Assembly (NCBI GenBank): GCA_036843405.1
Contig: DAITSJ010000014.1
Location: 30,746-94,745 of the forward strand
Source of the DNA: DGNJ01 sp002388905
GTDB taxonomy: Bacteria; Pseudomonadota; Gammaproteobacteria; Pseudomonadales; Porticoccaceae
Length of the DNA stretch: 64,000 bases
Direction of reading: 5' to 3'
Positions 16,484 to 25,274 of this stretch are shown here, piece by piece. Numbering within the stretch: the first letter of the stretch is position 1; each line of letters opens with the position of its first letter. Both the position numbers and the translations under genes were made by a program. The notes under the pieces were generated by a model. The model did not search any database. It saw only the letters and a program-made list of their open reading frames with translations, and was not told where the DNA came from.

Positions 16484-18280
16484 TTGCTGACGTCAGTGCT
16501 GGTTGCCAATCGCGGTGAGATCGCCGTGCGCCTGATTAGAGCCTGCAAGGGGCTGGGCATCCGCGCCGTGGCGGTCTACAGCGAAGCGGATGCCGGGGCT
16601 TTGCACGTGCGGCTTGCCGACGAAGCCTATCTGCTGGGCCCCGCGCCGGCGGCACAGTCCTATCTGAATGTGGACAGAATCCTGGCCGTCTGTCGCGATG
16701 CCGGGGTCGAGGGCGTTCATCCCGGCTACGGCCTGCTGAGCGAAAATGCCGATTTCGCCGCCGCCGTTGTCGGTGCCGGTCTCGTCTTTGTCGGCCCCGA
16801 GCCCGACACGATCGCCCGGATGGGGGATAAGGTGGTTGCGAGAGAAGCCGCTAAATCCTGCGAAATTCCTCTACTGCCGGGATCCGACGGTCCGGTCGAT
16901 TCCTTGCCGGCTGCGGAACGAGTTGCCGAAGAAATCGGGTATCCGCTGGTGGTCAAGGCCTGTTTTGGCGGTGGCGGACGCGGGATGCGTGTTGTTCGCG
17001 AGGCCCGGCAACTCAGAGAGGCGCTCGAACAGGCGGAGCGTGAGTCGAGCGCGGCATTCGGCCGCGGCGAAGTCTACCTGGAGCGCTACGTGCCACAGGC
17101 GAGACACGTGGAAGTGCAGGTTCTCGCTGACGGCCAGGGGGGAGTAATCCATCTGGGAGATCGGGACTGTTCGGTTCAGCGCCGACACCAGAAGCTGGTG
17201 GAGGAGGCGCCGGCCCCGGCACTTCCCGAGGGCGTCCGCCGCAGTCTGCGCGAGGCGGCCGTGCGTCTCGCCAGAAGTGTCGGGTATCGAAGCGCCGGTA
17301 CTGTCGAGTTTCTCGTCGATAGCCGGGAGAATCACTATTATTTTCTGGAAATGAATACCCGGCTTCAGGTGGAACACGGTGTTACGGAGCTGGTGACCGG
17401 GGTCGACCTGGTGGAATGGCAGCTGAAAATCGCTGCGGGAGAAGTTCTCGATTTCGATCAGGATCGGGTGACCATTCGCGGTCACGCTATCCAGGCCCGT
17501 ATCGGTGCCGAGGACCCCTGGGAGGGTTTCCGGCCCTGTCCAGGACGTATCGGCGCCTTGAAACTGCCGCTGGGTCCCTGGTTGAGGCTCGATTTCGGCG
17601 TTGAGGGCGGCGACGATATTCCCGCCTTCTACGATGCCATGTTCGGCAAAATACAGGCCTGGGGGCAAAACCGTGAAGCAGCGCGACAACGGCTGGTTTC
17701 TGCCCTCCATGACTTCGAGGCGCCCGGCGTTCAATCCACGGCGCCTTATCTCCGTCACGTTCTGGAACAGAGCGATTTTATCGAGGTCAGGCACCATACC
17801 GGCTCGGTGGAAAGCAGCTGGCAACCCGAGGATATTGAGCGGCCGGTGATGGTCAGTGACGCGCCGCCCATGCCTACCGGGAAACCGGAGGATTCGATAT
17901 CGGAACGCCGGGTCAGTCTGAGTACGTCCCGCGGGACGCTCGATATCGCTGTCTACGGGCGCATTGGCCATAGCCGTGCCAGCGAGGCGGCGACAGGCGC
18001 GCCTGCGGCCAAAAGGCAGAGCGATCCGGAGCGCCAGGCCGAGCCTGTGGCACCCATGGATTCTACCGTGGTTAAAGTTCCCGTCGCGGCCGGCGATCGG
18101 GTTTCAAAGGGGGACACGCTGGTGATCCTGGAAGCCATGAAAATGGAACTGCAGATCACGGCACCGTGGGACAGTGTGGTCGAAGATGTCCTGGTTGAGG
18201 TGGGGCAGACAGCCAGGCGGGGGGCACGGCTGGTTTCTCTCTCCGGCAAGGAGGGCAACGAGGTTAAACCTGGCAGTTAG
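16484..18280 (+). CDS. Acyl-CoA carboxylase, biotin carboxylase/biotin carrier (alpha) subunit
   Basis: A 598-residue fusion of biotin carboxylase (residues about 1-450; VLVANRGEIAVRLIRACK at the N-terminus, HPGYGLLSENADFA, KACFGGGGRGMRVV, FLEMNTRLQVEHGVTELVTGVDLV) with a C-terminal biotinyl domain whose lysine is in EAMKMEL near residue 556. It carboxylates its own biotin using ATP and bicarbonate. It is shorter than typical PCC/MCC alpha chains (about 650-670), so the middle BT domain is small or missing, as in actinobacterial AccA-type chains. The TTG start at 16484 is supported by AAGGAG at 16472-16477. Confidence 0.92.
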   Translation: MLTSVLVANRGEIAVRLIRACKGLGIRAVAVYSEADAGALHVRLADEAYLLGPAPAAQSYLNVDRILAVCRDAGVEGVHPGYGLLSENADFAAAVVGAGLVFVGPEPDTIARMGDKVVAREAAKSCEIPLLPGSDGPVDSLPAAERVAEEIGYPLVVKACFGGGGRGMRVVREARQLREALEQAERESSAAFGRGEVYLERYVPQARHVEVQVLADGQGGVIHLGDRDCSVQRRHQKLVEEAPAPALPEGVRRSLREAAVRLARSVGYRSAGTVEFLVDSRENHYYFLEMNTRLQVEHGVTELVTGVDLVEWQLKIAAGEVLDFDQDRVTIRGHAIQARIGAEDPWEGFRPCPGRIGALKLPLGPWLRLDFGVEGGDDIPAFYDAMFGKIQAWGQNREAARQRLVSALHDFEAPGVQSTAPYLRHVLEQSDFIEVRHHTGSVESSWQPEDIERPVMVSDAPPMPTGKPEDSISERRVSLSTSRGTLDIAVYGRIGHSRASEAATGAPAAKRQSDPERQAEPVAPMDSTVVKVPVAAGDRVSKGDTLVILEAMKMELQITAPWDSVVEDVLVEVGQTARRGARLVSLSGKEGNEVKPGS

Positions 18281-18318
18281 TGTAAACGGGTCCCGGCATA
18301 ATCGAATGGGGGTAGAGT

Positions 18319-19023
18319 ATGGCAGCATCAAAAGGAGCGGCTCTTGTCACCGGCAGTGCCGGCGAATTGGGAACTGCGATCATCAAATCATTGAAAGGGC
18401 AGGGTTATGAGGTGGCGGGCCTCGACCTGCGAGAGTCCCCGGAGCTGGAGGCTGACCGCAATTACCGCTGCGATCTTGCCGATATTGACCAGGTCGCCGG
18501 AGTCCTTCAGAAAATAGAAACCGATATGGGCGGGATCGATGTCCTTGTCAACAATGCCGCCTACTATCAGCACACCCCTTTTTTCGAACTCAGTGTCGAA
18601 CAGATCCACAAGACATTGTCGGTCAATGTTACCGCTCTCGTATTTCTGTGTCAGCGCGTGGCAAAGCGGATGATCGATGACGGGAAGGCCGGCGTCATCG
18701 TCAACATGGCCTCGATCGCGGGCCGTAACGGCAGCTCCCAGGCCGACTACGGCGCCTCCAAGGCCGCGGTAATCAATCTCACCGCAACGTTGGGACGGGT
18801 TCTCGGTGGCCAGGGTATCCGCATTAATGCCGTGGCTCCCGCCCTGATCGCCACCGGCATGGGCACTCGCCTCGGCCCCGGTGTCAGGGAGCGCTTCCTG
18901 GAAATGACGCCGTTGAAACGGGCCGCGGAGCCGGAAGAAATCGCCCAGGTGGTCGCTTTCCTGGTGAGCAACGGGGCAAGTTATGTTAACGGTACGACCA
19001 TCGATGTCCATGGCGGCCTTTGA
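18319..19023 (+). CDS. Short-chain dehydrogenase/reductase (SDR)
   Basis: An SDR of 234 residues with nucleotide-binding motif TGSAGELG, NNAA near residue 80, MASIAG followed by YGASKAAV (catalytic Tyr and Lys), and the C-terminal TTIDVHGGL. LDLR after beta-2 suggests NAD preference (aspartate at the end of the second strand). It lies 38 bp after the carboxylase genes and overlaps the upstream extension of the following MFS frame, so it is likely part of the same transcript. Substrate unknown. Confidence 0.88.
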   Translation: MAASKGAALVTGSAGELGTAIIKSLKGQGYEVAGLDLRESPELEADRNYRCDLADIDQVAGVLQKIETDMGGIDVLVNNAAYYQHTPFFELSVEQIHKTLSVNVTALVFLCQRVAKRMIDDGKAGVIVNMASIAGRNGSSQADYGASKAAVINLTATLGRVLGGQGIRINAVAPALIATGMGTRLGPGVRERFLEMTPLKRAAEPEEIAQVVAFLVSNGASYVNGTTIDVHGGL

Positions 19024-19085
19024 GGCGGTCGTGGATACAGGGCTTGAGTCACAACACCGTGCCAACCCGGCAAGGTGGCCCTCGC

Positions 19086-20435
19086 ATGGGTGATTCCATG
19101 GCAGCAGCGCCGCCGGTTTCCCGGCCCGTTCTGCAGGACAATGGCTACGCCTGGTGCGTCCTTGCGTTTTTGACCCTGGCCTACACCCTGGCTTTTATCG
19201 ACCGCCAGTTGCTCAACCTGCTGGTGGACCCCATCAAGCAGGACCTGTTGCTATCGGATACCCGGATCAGCCTGCTCCAGGGGTTGGCCTTTATGGCCAC
19301 CTATATCGCCTTCGGGCCCCTGTTCGGACGCTGGGCCGATATGGGCAACAGGCGCAATATTCTGGTGTTTGGCGTCACTCTCTGGAGCACTTTTACCCTG
19401 CTGTGCGGCATGGCCAGCAGTTTCTGGGGGCTCTTTCTCGCCCGCGCCGGTGTCGGTGCCGCCGAGGCCTGCCTGGCGCCGGCGGCCTGGTCATTGCTGT
19501 CGGATTACTTCAGCCGCGAGCGCCTGCCCCGGGCCATGAGCCTTTTTCTGGTGGCTCCCTACCTGGGCGGCGGCCTGGCCCTGATTACCGGTGGGGCGGT
19601 CATTGGCACCCTGGCGGGTCTGGACGGGTTGCCTGCCTGGCTGGCGGCTTTTACGCCCTGGCAGCTGACCTTTATCGTGGTCGGCATGCCCGGTATCCTT
19701 CTCGGCCTGTCCATGTTCGTTATCCGTGAACCCGCCCGCTCCAAAGCCGGGGGCGCGGGTGTGGATGACCGCGCATATACCCTTCGTGAGGTACTGGCCT
19801 TTCTTGTGGCCAGGCGGGATTTTTATGCGCGCTTTTATGTGGGAGTTTCCCTGCTGGTTATTATCCTCTATGCCCTGCCTGCCTGGATGCCCGCCTTTTT
19901 GATGCGGCATCATGGTGCCGATGCCGCCACGGTGGGTTACCACTACGGCATCCTGGTTGTGGTGATGGGGTCGGTGGGGGTGCTCTCCGGTCCCTTTTTC
20001 GGGCGCTGGTTGATGTCCCGTGGCCACGGGGATGCCCAGGTGCGGGCCGCCGCCATTGCCTGCCTCGGGGTTATCCCCTTCTGTGCCGCGCTTCCGCTTG
20101 TGCCCAGTTACCAATGGGCGCTGGTGATGGCCGCCGGGGCCACCTTCTTTTACAGCCTGCCCCAGGCCATGTGTGCCTCCGCCCTGCAGATGGTCACCCC
20201 CAACCGCATGCGCGGGGTCGCCGTGTCACTCTATGTCTTCGCCATTTCGGTCTTTGGCCTCGGCCTGGCCCCGACGGCAGTGGCGCTGGTCACGGACCTG
20301 GGATTTCGTGATACCGCTCGGGTCGGGGAGTCGCTTGCGATTGTCTGTGTCCTTTGCGCCGCTACCGGTGCCTGGCTGTTGTTCACGGCACTGCCCCGTT
20401 ACCGAGAGGCCCTGGTCCGGGAAGAGGCTTTTTAG
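19086..20435 (+). CDS. MFS transporter, spinster-like
   Basis: A 449-residue major facilitator protein with about 12 membrane helices. The FIDRQLLNLLVDPIKQDL segment in helix 1 and GRWADMGNRR in loop 2-3 are typical of the spinster/hexuronate-like branch common in catabolic clusters. The frame opens at 19020, but the ATG at 19086 is preferred because AAGGTGG at 19072-19078 sits 7 nt before it. It is followed by the second P450 gene after 64 bp. MFS-P450 is thus present twice in the island. Transport of an organic acid or terpenoid-like compound is inferred. Confidence 0.87.
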   Translation: MGDSMAAAPPVSRPVLQDNGYAWCVLAFLTLAYTLAFIDRQLLNLLVDPIKQDLLLSDTRISLLQGLAFMATYIAFGPLFGRWADMGNRRNILVFGVTLWSTFTLLCGMASSFWGLFLARAGVGAAEACLAPAAWSLLSDYFSRERLPRAMSLFLVAPYLGGGLALITGGAVIGTLAGLDGLPAWLAAFTPWQLTFIVVGMPGILLGLSMFVIREPARSKAGGAGVDDRAYTLREVLAFLVARRDFYARFYVGVSLLVIILYALPAWMPAFLMRHHGADAATVGYHYGILVVVMGSVGVLSGPFFGRWLMSRGHGDAQVRAAAIACLGVIPFCAALPLVPSYQWALVMAAGATFFYSLPQAMCASALQMVTPNRMRGVAVSLYVFAISVFGLGLAPTAVALVTDLGFRDTARVGESLAIVCVLCAATGAWLLFTALPRYREALVREEAF

Positions 20436-20499
20436 GCGCTGTTTTTATAAACCGATATACAGCCCCGGTCAGGTGGGGCTGGAAAATCAGGAGGGTATG

Positions 20500-21723
20500 A
20501 TGACCGAAACAACCAGCAAAGCGCAGCCGAGCATCGTGGATTTCGCCGACAAGGACATTTTCCCGTTTCTGGAGCAGTTGCGTTCACAGGGCTCCCCGGT
20601 ATGGGATGAAAAGGCTCAGGCCTGGCTGGTGCTCGACTATGACCAGTGTGTGGAGGCGGAAGCCACGGAAGAGGTGTTCGGCAATGTCTATATGAATGCC
20701 GACCCGATCCTGGAACGGTTAAAGGGCGGCAAGGCCAATATCACCTTCAGCCAGGGGGCTGAACACGCCCGCTTGCGCAAATTTCACCTGGCCCTGCTGG
20801 CGGCGCCGCCCGTGGAATCCTACCGGGTAAATCACGTGCGCCCCATCATCGATTTTGCCCTGGATCGTATTGTCGATCGTGGTCGTGCCGACCTGATGCA
20901 GGATCTGGCCGCCCAGATTGTTCCCCGGGTGATCTGTTCCCTGATGGGAATTCCCTGGGAAGACGATGCCAAAGTGGCGCGTATCCTCGAGTTGAATGAC
21001 GCCATACTCCGTTTTGTCGGTGCCAACTATCAGGGCGACGACTTACGGGAAAAAGCCCTGGCCGCCTCCGGTGAGCTCAACCAGATGCTATTGCCGTATA
21101 TTCGTGAACGCCGCGAAAATCCAACGGAGGATTTTATCAGCCGGGTATGGCTGGAGGCGCCTACCGAATACGGCGATGATCTTACCGAAGCGGACGCCGT
21201 CGCCATCTGCCGGGAACTCTATTTTGCGGCCAGCGATACCACGATCCACGGTACCGCCAATGCCCTTTATCTGCTATTGACCGATCCGGCCATTCGCGAG
21301 CGGGTCCACGCAGATCGGGGCAAGGCCCTGAAAAGCCTGGTTGAAGAGGGGCTTCGACTCTACAACGTGGTCCAGTTGCGGCACCGGCTGGCGAGGATGG
21401 ATACGCAACTCGGCGGTCAAACCATCAGGCAGGGGGAGATGATCCTGCTGGTACATGCCGCGGCCAATCGCGATCCTGCCCACTACGAGTGTCCTGCCCA
21501 CGCCGATCTCGACCGAAAAATGGCCGCAGATCATCTGGCGTTTGGCCGCGGGCCCCGATCCTGTGTCGGCGCCCAGTTGGCCAGGGTCGAGATGCGGGAA
21601 ATCCTGGGGTCGGTACTGGATCGGTTGCCCAACGTGCGTCTCGACCCCGACGCCGAACCGCCCCGTTTTTCGGGGTTCTATATCCGCTCCCATCAGCCGC
21701 TGAATGTTGTCTGGGATAGCTGA
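20500..21723 (+). CDS. Cytochrome P450 (soluble bacterial type), copy 2
   Basis: A 407-residue soluble P450. The I-helix motif is FAASDTTIH, with Ala-Ser where most families have Gly-x. ExxR is in EEGLR, and the haem loop is FGRGPRSCVG with the axial cysteine at residue 355. The C-terminal LDPDAEPPRFSGFYIRSHQPLN is nearly the same as in the P450 at 6794. The frame is open upstream to 20173 inside the MFS gene. The ATG at 20500 is chosen because AGGAGG at 20489-20494 is spaced 5 nt before it. It probably hydroxylates an intermediate of the same pathway as its paralogue. A redox partner is missing from the window. Confidence 0.92.
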   Translation: MTETTSKAQPSIVDFADKDIFPFLEQLRSQGSPVWDEKAQAWLVLDYDQCVEAEATEEVFGNVYMNADPILERLKGGKANITFSQGAEHARLRKFHLALLAAPPVESYRVNHVRPIIDFALDRIVDRGRADLMQDLAAQIVPRVICSLMGIPWEDDAKVARILELNDAILRFVGANYQGDDLREKALAASGELNQMLLPYIRERRENPTEDFISRVWLEAPTEYGDDLTEADAVAICRELYFAASDTTIHGTANALYLLLTDPAIRERVHADRGKALKSLVEEGLRLYNVVQLRHRLARMDTQLGGQTIRQGEMILLVHAAANRDPAHYECPAHADLDRKMAADHLAFGRGPRSCVGAQLARVEMREILGSVLDRLPNVRLDPDAEPPRFSGFYIRSHQPLNVVWDS

Positions 21724-21825
21724 AAAGCAAAAACCATCAGTCGGTGGGCCGCCGTGGTTCGGCGCATCCAGGCGAGAAGTGGTGTGCGTGTTGCTGATAT
21801 TGCAGGCAAATCTGGGAATGCGGCT

Positions 21826-23475
21826 ATGTGGATCAACGTAACGACAATCGGTGACCTGGTGGACCGCCAGGCGGAAGTCAACGGGGATACAGCCCTGGTA
21901 ATGCCGGGCGTCAGGCTGACCTATCCGCAGCTGTCCGCGGCCAGCGACCGCTTTGCCGCCGGTCTCGCGGGTCTCGGGGTCGAGCGCGGCGACAAAGTCG
22001 GGATTCTGATGCCTGCCGGTCTCGACTACGTGTTGGCGCTTTTCGGCGCGGCCAAGATAGGCGCTGTGGCGGTGCCCATTAACGGGCGATTCAAGCGCCA
22101 CGAGGCGGGCTATGTCATCGGGCATGCCGATCTGAAGGTGATGCTTACCGGGGCCGATCCGCATGGCATGGATTATCCGGCCCTGGTGAGCGAGATCATT
22201 TCTCCCGATGGCAAAGGCTCGGGCGGCGATGAGTCGGAACTCGTCTCGACCCTGTCCCATGTCGTTTGCCTTACCGGCCGTGTTGACGGATTCCTGTCAC
22301 GGGCGGACTTTGAAGCAGCGGGCGAAGCCGTGTCTTTTGATGAAATCAAGACCCGGCAGAAACGTGTCCGGGTCAGGGACATCGCGCTTTTGATGTATAC
22401 CTCCGGGACAACCGCCCTGCCCAAGGGGTGCCTGTTGACCCATGAGGCTTTGACGCGCCAGGGAGAGAAAGTGGCGAAGACCCGTTTTTTCCTGACTCGG
22501 GGAGAAGGGTTCTGGGATCCCCTGCCGCTCTTTCATTGTGGCGGTATTGTGCCCATGCTGGGTTGCTTTTCGGTGGGTGCGAAGTATTGCCACGCCGGGC
22601 ATTTCGATGCCGGGCAGGCCATCCGCACAATCGAGAAAGAGCGTTGCACGGTCCTCTATCCATCCTTTGAAGCAATCTGGTTGCCGGTTCTGGAACATCC
22701 CGATTTCGGTAAGGCCGACTTCAGCCATGTCCGTCTGATCCAGAATATTGCCACTCCCGAGCGCATGGCCCAGTTTGAGGAGCGTATGCCCTGGGCCAAA
22801 CAGGTTACATCCTACGGTTCGACCGAATGTGCGACCAACCTGACCATGGGGCTGCCGGACGAACCCTTCGAAGTTAGGGCAAAAACCCTGGGCAAGCCGG
22901 TGGAGGGGATGGAAGTGAAGATTACTGATCCCGAAACCGGTGAGAAGCTCGGTCCGGGCGTGATGGGGGAGCTCTGTTTTCGTGGTTATTCCTGCTTCGA
23001 GGGTTACTACAAAGACACGGCGCAGACTGCCGCTGCCTTCGACAGCGATGGCTTTTTTCATTCGGGTGACCGGGCGAGTATCGACCAGGGTGGCAATCTC
23101 GTCTTCGGCGGACGCCTCAAGGATATGCTCAAGGTTGGCGGTGAGAATGTCGCCGCCATCGAGGTGGAGGACTTTCTGATACGGCATCCGGCTGTGAAGG
23201 TGGCTCAGGTGGTTGGCGTGCGGGATGAGCGCTATGGCGAAGTTCCGGCTGCTTTTGTCGAACTCAGGGAGGGTGCGACGGTCTCCGGGGCGGCGCTTGT
23301 CGAATTCTGTATGGGCGCCATTGCCACCTACAAAGTGCCCCGCTATGTTCGCTTCGTGACAGAATGGCCCATGTCCGGGACCAAGGTCAAAAAATTCGAA
23401 CTGCGCGACTCGCTTACCGGTGAACTGGACGCAAAAGGGATTCGGGAGGCGCCCCGGCCCGGATCGAAAAAGTAG
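21826..23475 (+). CDS. AMP-dependent acyl-CoA synthetase/ligase, copy 1
   Basis: An ANL-superfamily ligase of about 549 residues that activates a carboxylic acid to its CoA ester through an acyl-AMP. The P-loop motif is LMYTSGTTALPKG, YGSTECA is the A5 motif, HSGDRASID...GRLKDMLKVGGENVAAIEVED covers A7-A8, and the C-terminal catalytic lysine lies in PMSGTKVKKFELR. The frame extends to 21754; ATG 21826 with GGGAA at 21814-21818 is the likelier start. It closely resembles the ligase at 32389-34023. It is convergent with the DUF2889 gene, the stop codons being 3 bp apart. Confidence 0.9.
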   Translation: MWINVTTIGDLVDRQAEVNGDTALVMPGVRLTYPQLSAASDRFAAGLAGLGVERGDKVGILMPAGLDYVLALFGAAKIGAVAVPINGRFKRHEAGYVIGHADLKVMLTGADPHGMDYPALVSEIISPDGKGSGGDESELVSTLSHVVCLTGRVDGFLSRADFEAAGEAVSFDEIKTRQKRVRVRDIALLMYTSGTTALPKGCLLTHEALTRQGEKVAKTRFFLTRGEGFWDPLPLFHCGGIVPMLGCFSVGAKYCHAGHFDAGQAIRTIEKERCTVLYPSFEAIWLPVLEHPDFGKADFSHVRLIQNIATPERMAQFEERMPWAKQVTSYGSTECATNLTMGLPDEPFEVRAKTLGKPVEGMEVKITDPETGEKLGPGVMGELCFRGYSCFEGYYKDTAQTAAAFDSDGFFHSGDRASIDQGGNLVFGGRLKDMLKVGGENVAAIEVEDFLIRHPAVKVAQVVGVRDERYGEVPAAFVELREGATVSGAALVEFCMGAIATYKVPRYVRFVTEWPMSGTKVKKFELRDSLTGELDAKGIREAPRPGSKK

Positions 23476-23478
23476 TTT

Positions 23479-24231
23479 CTAATGGATAAAGCGGTCATTG
23501 CCAGACTGGGTTTCAAGCCAATCATCGTCTTCCATAGTGAGTTTTTCGGGGTCACCCGAAAAATCCCGGCGACTGTTATTGACAGGATTTGCCTGGTCGA
23601 ATCGTTCCGGTTGGAGAACGTAGCAGCCTCCCATATGAGAGGGACTGCCGCTCCAGGCCTCACTGGACCGGCCTTTCGAGATAAAGATACCCCGCCGCAG
23701 GACGGTGGCCTGTTCTATTCGTTCGTCGCTGAGCGTTGCGGCGTATAGAAATTTTCTGAAACCGCCGCGCAGGTCGACACCGCTGAACTCATCATCGGAG
23801 ATGATTCGGTCTGTCGAAAATTGCCAGTCGAGCACCTTCTTGCCATTCATCCACAAAACAGCAGGGCGGGGATCGCCGTCCTCGGGATCGTCGACCCTGA
23901 TATCGTAGGTTTTCCAGCTCTTTTCCTGAAAGGCGGTAGCTGCCGTCAGGCAGGCGAGGTCCAGCTGGTGGGTGCATTGTTGCAGGCGATCGGTGTAGTT
24001 GGTGAGTGTCAAAACAGAAGCGTCCAGCGGTTGGCCAACCAATACCTGCAGTTGTTCGCCTGCCGCCGGGCAGAGACTGAAGGGATAACGGATTGGCTCA
24101 CACGCTGTATCGACAATGAATTTGCCGTCGTGTCGCAGGGCGACGCGGAAATGATGGAAGTCGTCTTCCAGTGTCCCGCGAACCTCGCCGGACCCCGCAA
24201 CGATGCGGATACGGCGTCTCAGTGCGCCCAT
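23479..24231 (-). CDS. DUF2889 family protein
   Basis: A 250-residue protein of unknown function. The family signature is visible: an N-terminal RRRIRI...VRGTLEDDFHHFRVALRHDG segment, ACEPIRYPFSLCPAAGEQLQVLVGQPL, and the conserved QQCTHQLDLACLTAATA near residue 95. A C-terminal half with DPRPAVLWMNGKKVLDW follows. DUF2889 genes often stand in catabolic clusters for polycyclic or aromatic compounds, but no reaction is established to my knowledge. A perfect palindrome copy lies 95 bp upstream of its start, so it seems to be a regulated member of the island. The ribosome-binding site is weak. Confidence 0.72.
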   Translation of the reverse strand: MGALRRRIRIVAGSGEVRGTLEDDFHHFRVALRHDGKFIVDTACEPIRYPFSLCPAAGEQLQVLVGQPLDASVLTLTNYTDRLQQCTHQLDLACLTAATAFQEKSWKTYDIRVDDPEDGDPRPAVLWMNGKKVLDWQFSTDRIISDDEFSGVDLRGGFRKFLYAATLSDERIEQATVLRRGIFISKGRSSEAWSGSPSHMGGCYVLQPERFDQANPVNNSRRDFSGDPEKLTMEDDDWLETQSGNDRFIH

Positions 24232-24325
24232 GGTGCTTTGCCCGGTTGCTGTACTGTCATGGGTTGAGCCGTCTCGAAATAAAGCCTGACCTTAGCAGTT
24301 TAACCGGCTCCATGCACAGGGCCTC

Positions 24326-24339
24326 CTATCCTAAGATAG
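24326..24339 (-). promoter_or_regulatory. Perfect operator-like palindrome upstream of the DUF2889 gene
   Basis: CTATC-CTAA-GATAG is a perfect 5-bp inverted repeat with the same 4-bp spacing as the 8091 copy. It lies between the DUF2889 gene and the end of the tyrosine phosphatase gene, both on the minus strand. Confidence 0.58.
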
Positions 24340-24394
24340 AGCCATTGGCGATTTCCCGTTCTGGCCCGTAGGCTCGTCGGTGGTTGCAGAAATC

Positions 24395-25207
24395 TCAGGA
24401 GAAATCCGGCGCTGTAAGCAGATGTGAGCGCAGTGAATCCCGCTTTTCCGGCGTCAGGCCTGCTTTTTCTTCCAGAAAGCGGTCCAGGGAACCGGCGCTT
24501 TCTTCGATCCGGGTCAGCGCCGTTTCCAGGTAGACCGGGTCAGCCCTGAGCATGGGCGCGCGCGCATCCGGGGCCAGGGCAAGGCCCGGGTGTATTTTGT
24601 TGAAATGATTCAGCCGCGGCTGCCGGAAACGCCGGATAAAAGTTTCCAGGTCGACTGTTGTGTTGGTGAGACTGTAATCCTCGAGGATCGTCGACCGCGG
24701 AACGCCTACGGCATGGAGCAGGAGGGCGGCGGCGAGCCCGGTCCGGTCCTTGCCAGAGGCACAGTGGAACAACAGGGGTGTTCGCCGTGCCAGGATGGCA
24801 TCCAGCAGGATTCGAAGGTGGGGCACCATCGTCTGCTCCATGGCTCGGTAAAAGTTCAGCATAAAAACTTTTACGTCTTCGGCGGTCTGCTTGTGCTTGT
24901 CCGGTTGGGAGTTGCCGGTCTCTCCCGGCGCGACGGTACTGTCCGGCACCAGGATCGCCGTGGCGGCGTCCGGCCAGCGCGTGGGTTCCCGCTCTCGTTC
25001 ACCGGCTTTGCGCAGATCCACGATGGTGCGAATATTGAGCGCGGCAATGTTTGTCTTGTCGCTGTCAGTCAGGTAACTCAGGACTCCGGAACGGAACAGA
25101 ATGCCGGACCGGAGACAGTGCCCGTCCGAGGTTTTATAGCCTCCCAGATCCCTGAAGTTGCAGCCCCCCTCGAGGGAGAGATGAATAGGGTTGTGTCGGT
25201 CGGTCAT
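24395..25207 (-). CDS. Tyrosine/serine protein phosphatase (Y_phosphatase3 type), copy 1
   Basis: A 270-residue protein with the cysteine phosphatase P-loop HCASGKDRTG near residue 152 (catalytic Cys and Arg) and the N-terminal GGCNFRDLGGYKTSDG typical of the IphP/PtpB-like family. These enzymes remove phosphate from tyrosine, serine or phosphoinositides; some act on small molecules. No signal peptide is seen, so it should be cytoplasmic. It is a tandem paralogue of the next gene upstream (25275-26057). Their presence among catabolic genes together with the EcKL-like kinase is suggestive, but the substrate is unknown. The ribosome-binding site is weak. Confidence 0.88.
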   Translation of the reverse strand: MTDRHNPIHLSLEGGCNFRDLGGYKTSDGHCLRSGILFRSGVLSYLTDSDKTNIAALNIRTIVDLRKAGEREREPTRWPDAATAILVPDSTVAPGETGNSQPDKHKQTAEDVKVFMLNFYRAMEQTMVPHLRILLDAILARRTPLLFHCASGKDRTGLAAALLLHAVGVPRSTILEDYSLTNTTVDLETFIRRFRQPRLNHFNKIHPGLALAPDARAPMLRADPVYLETALTRIEESAGSLDRFLEEKAGLTPEKRDSLRSHLLTAPDFS

Positions 25208-25274
25208 GGCTTTTTAACCGGTGTTCGGGCCGGTTCGTGGGCGCAGTGCCGTGCTATCGGCTGTTCGGAGCCCA

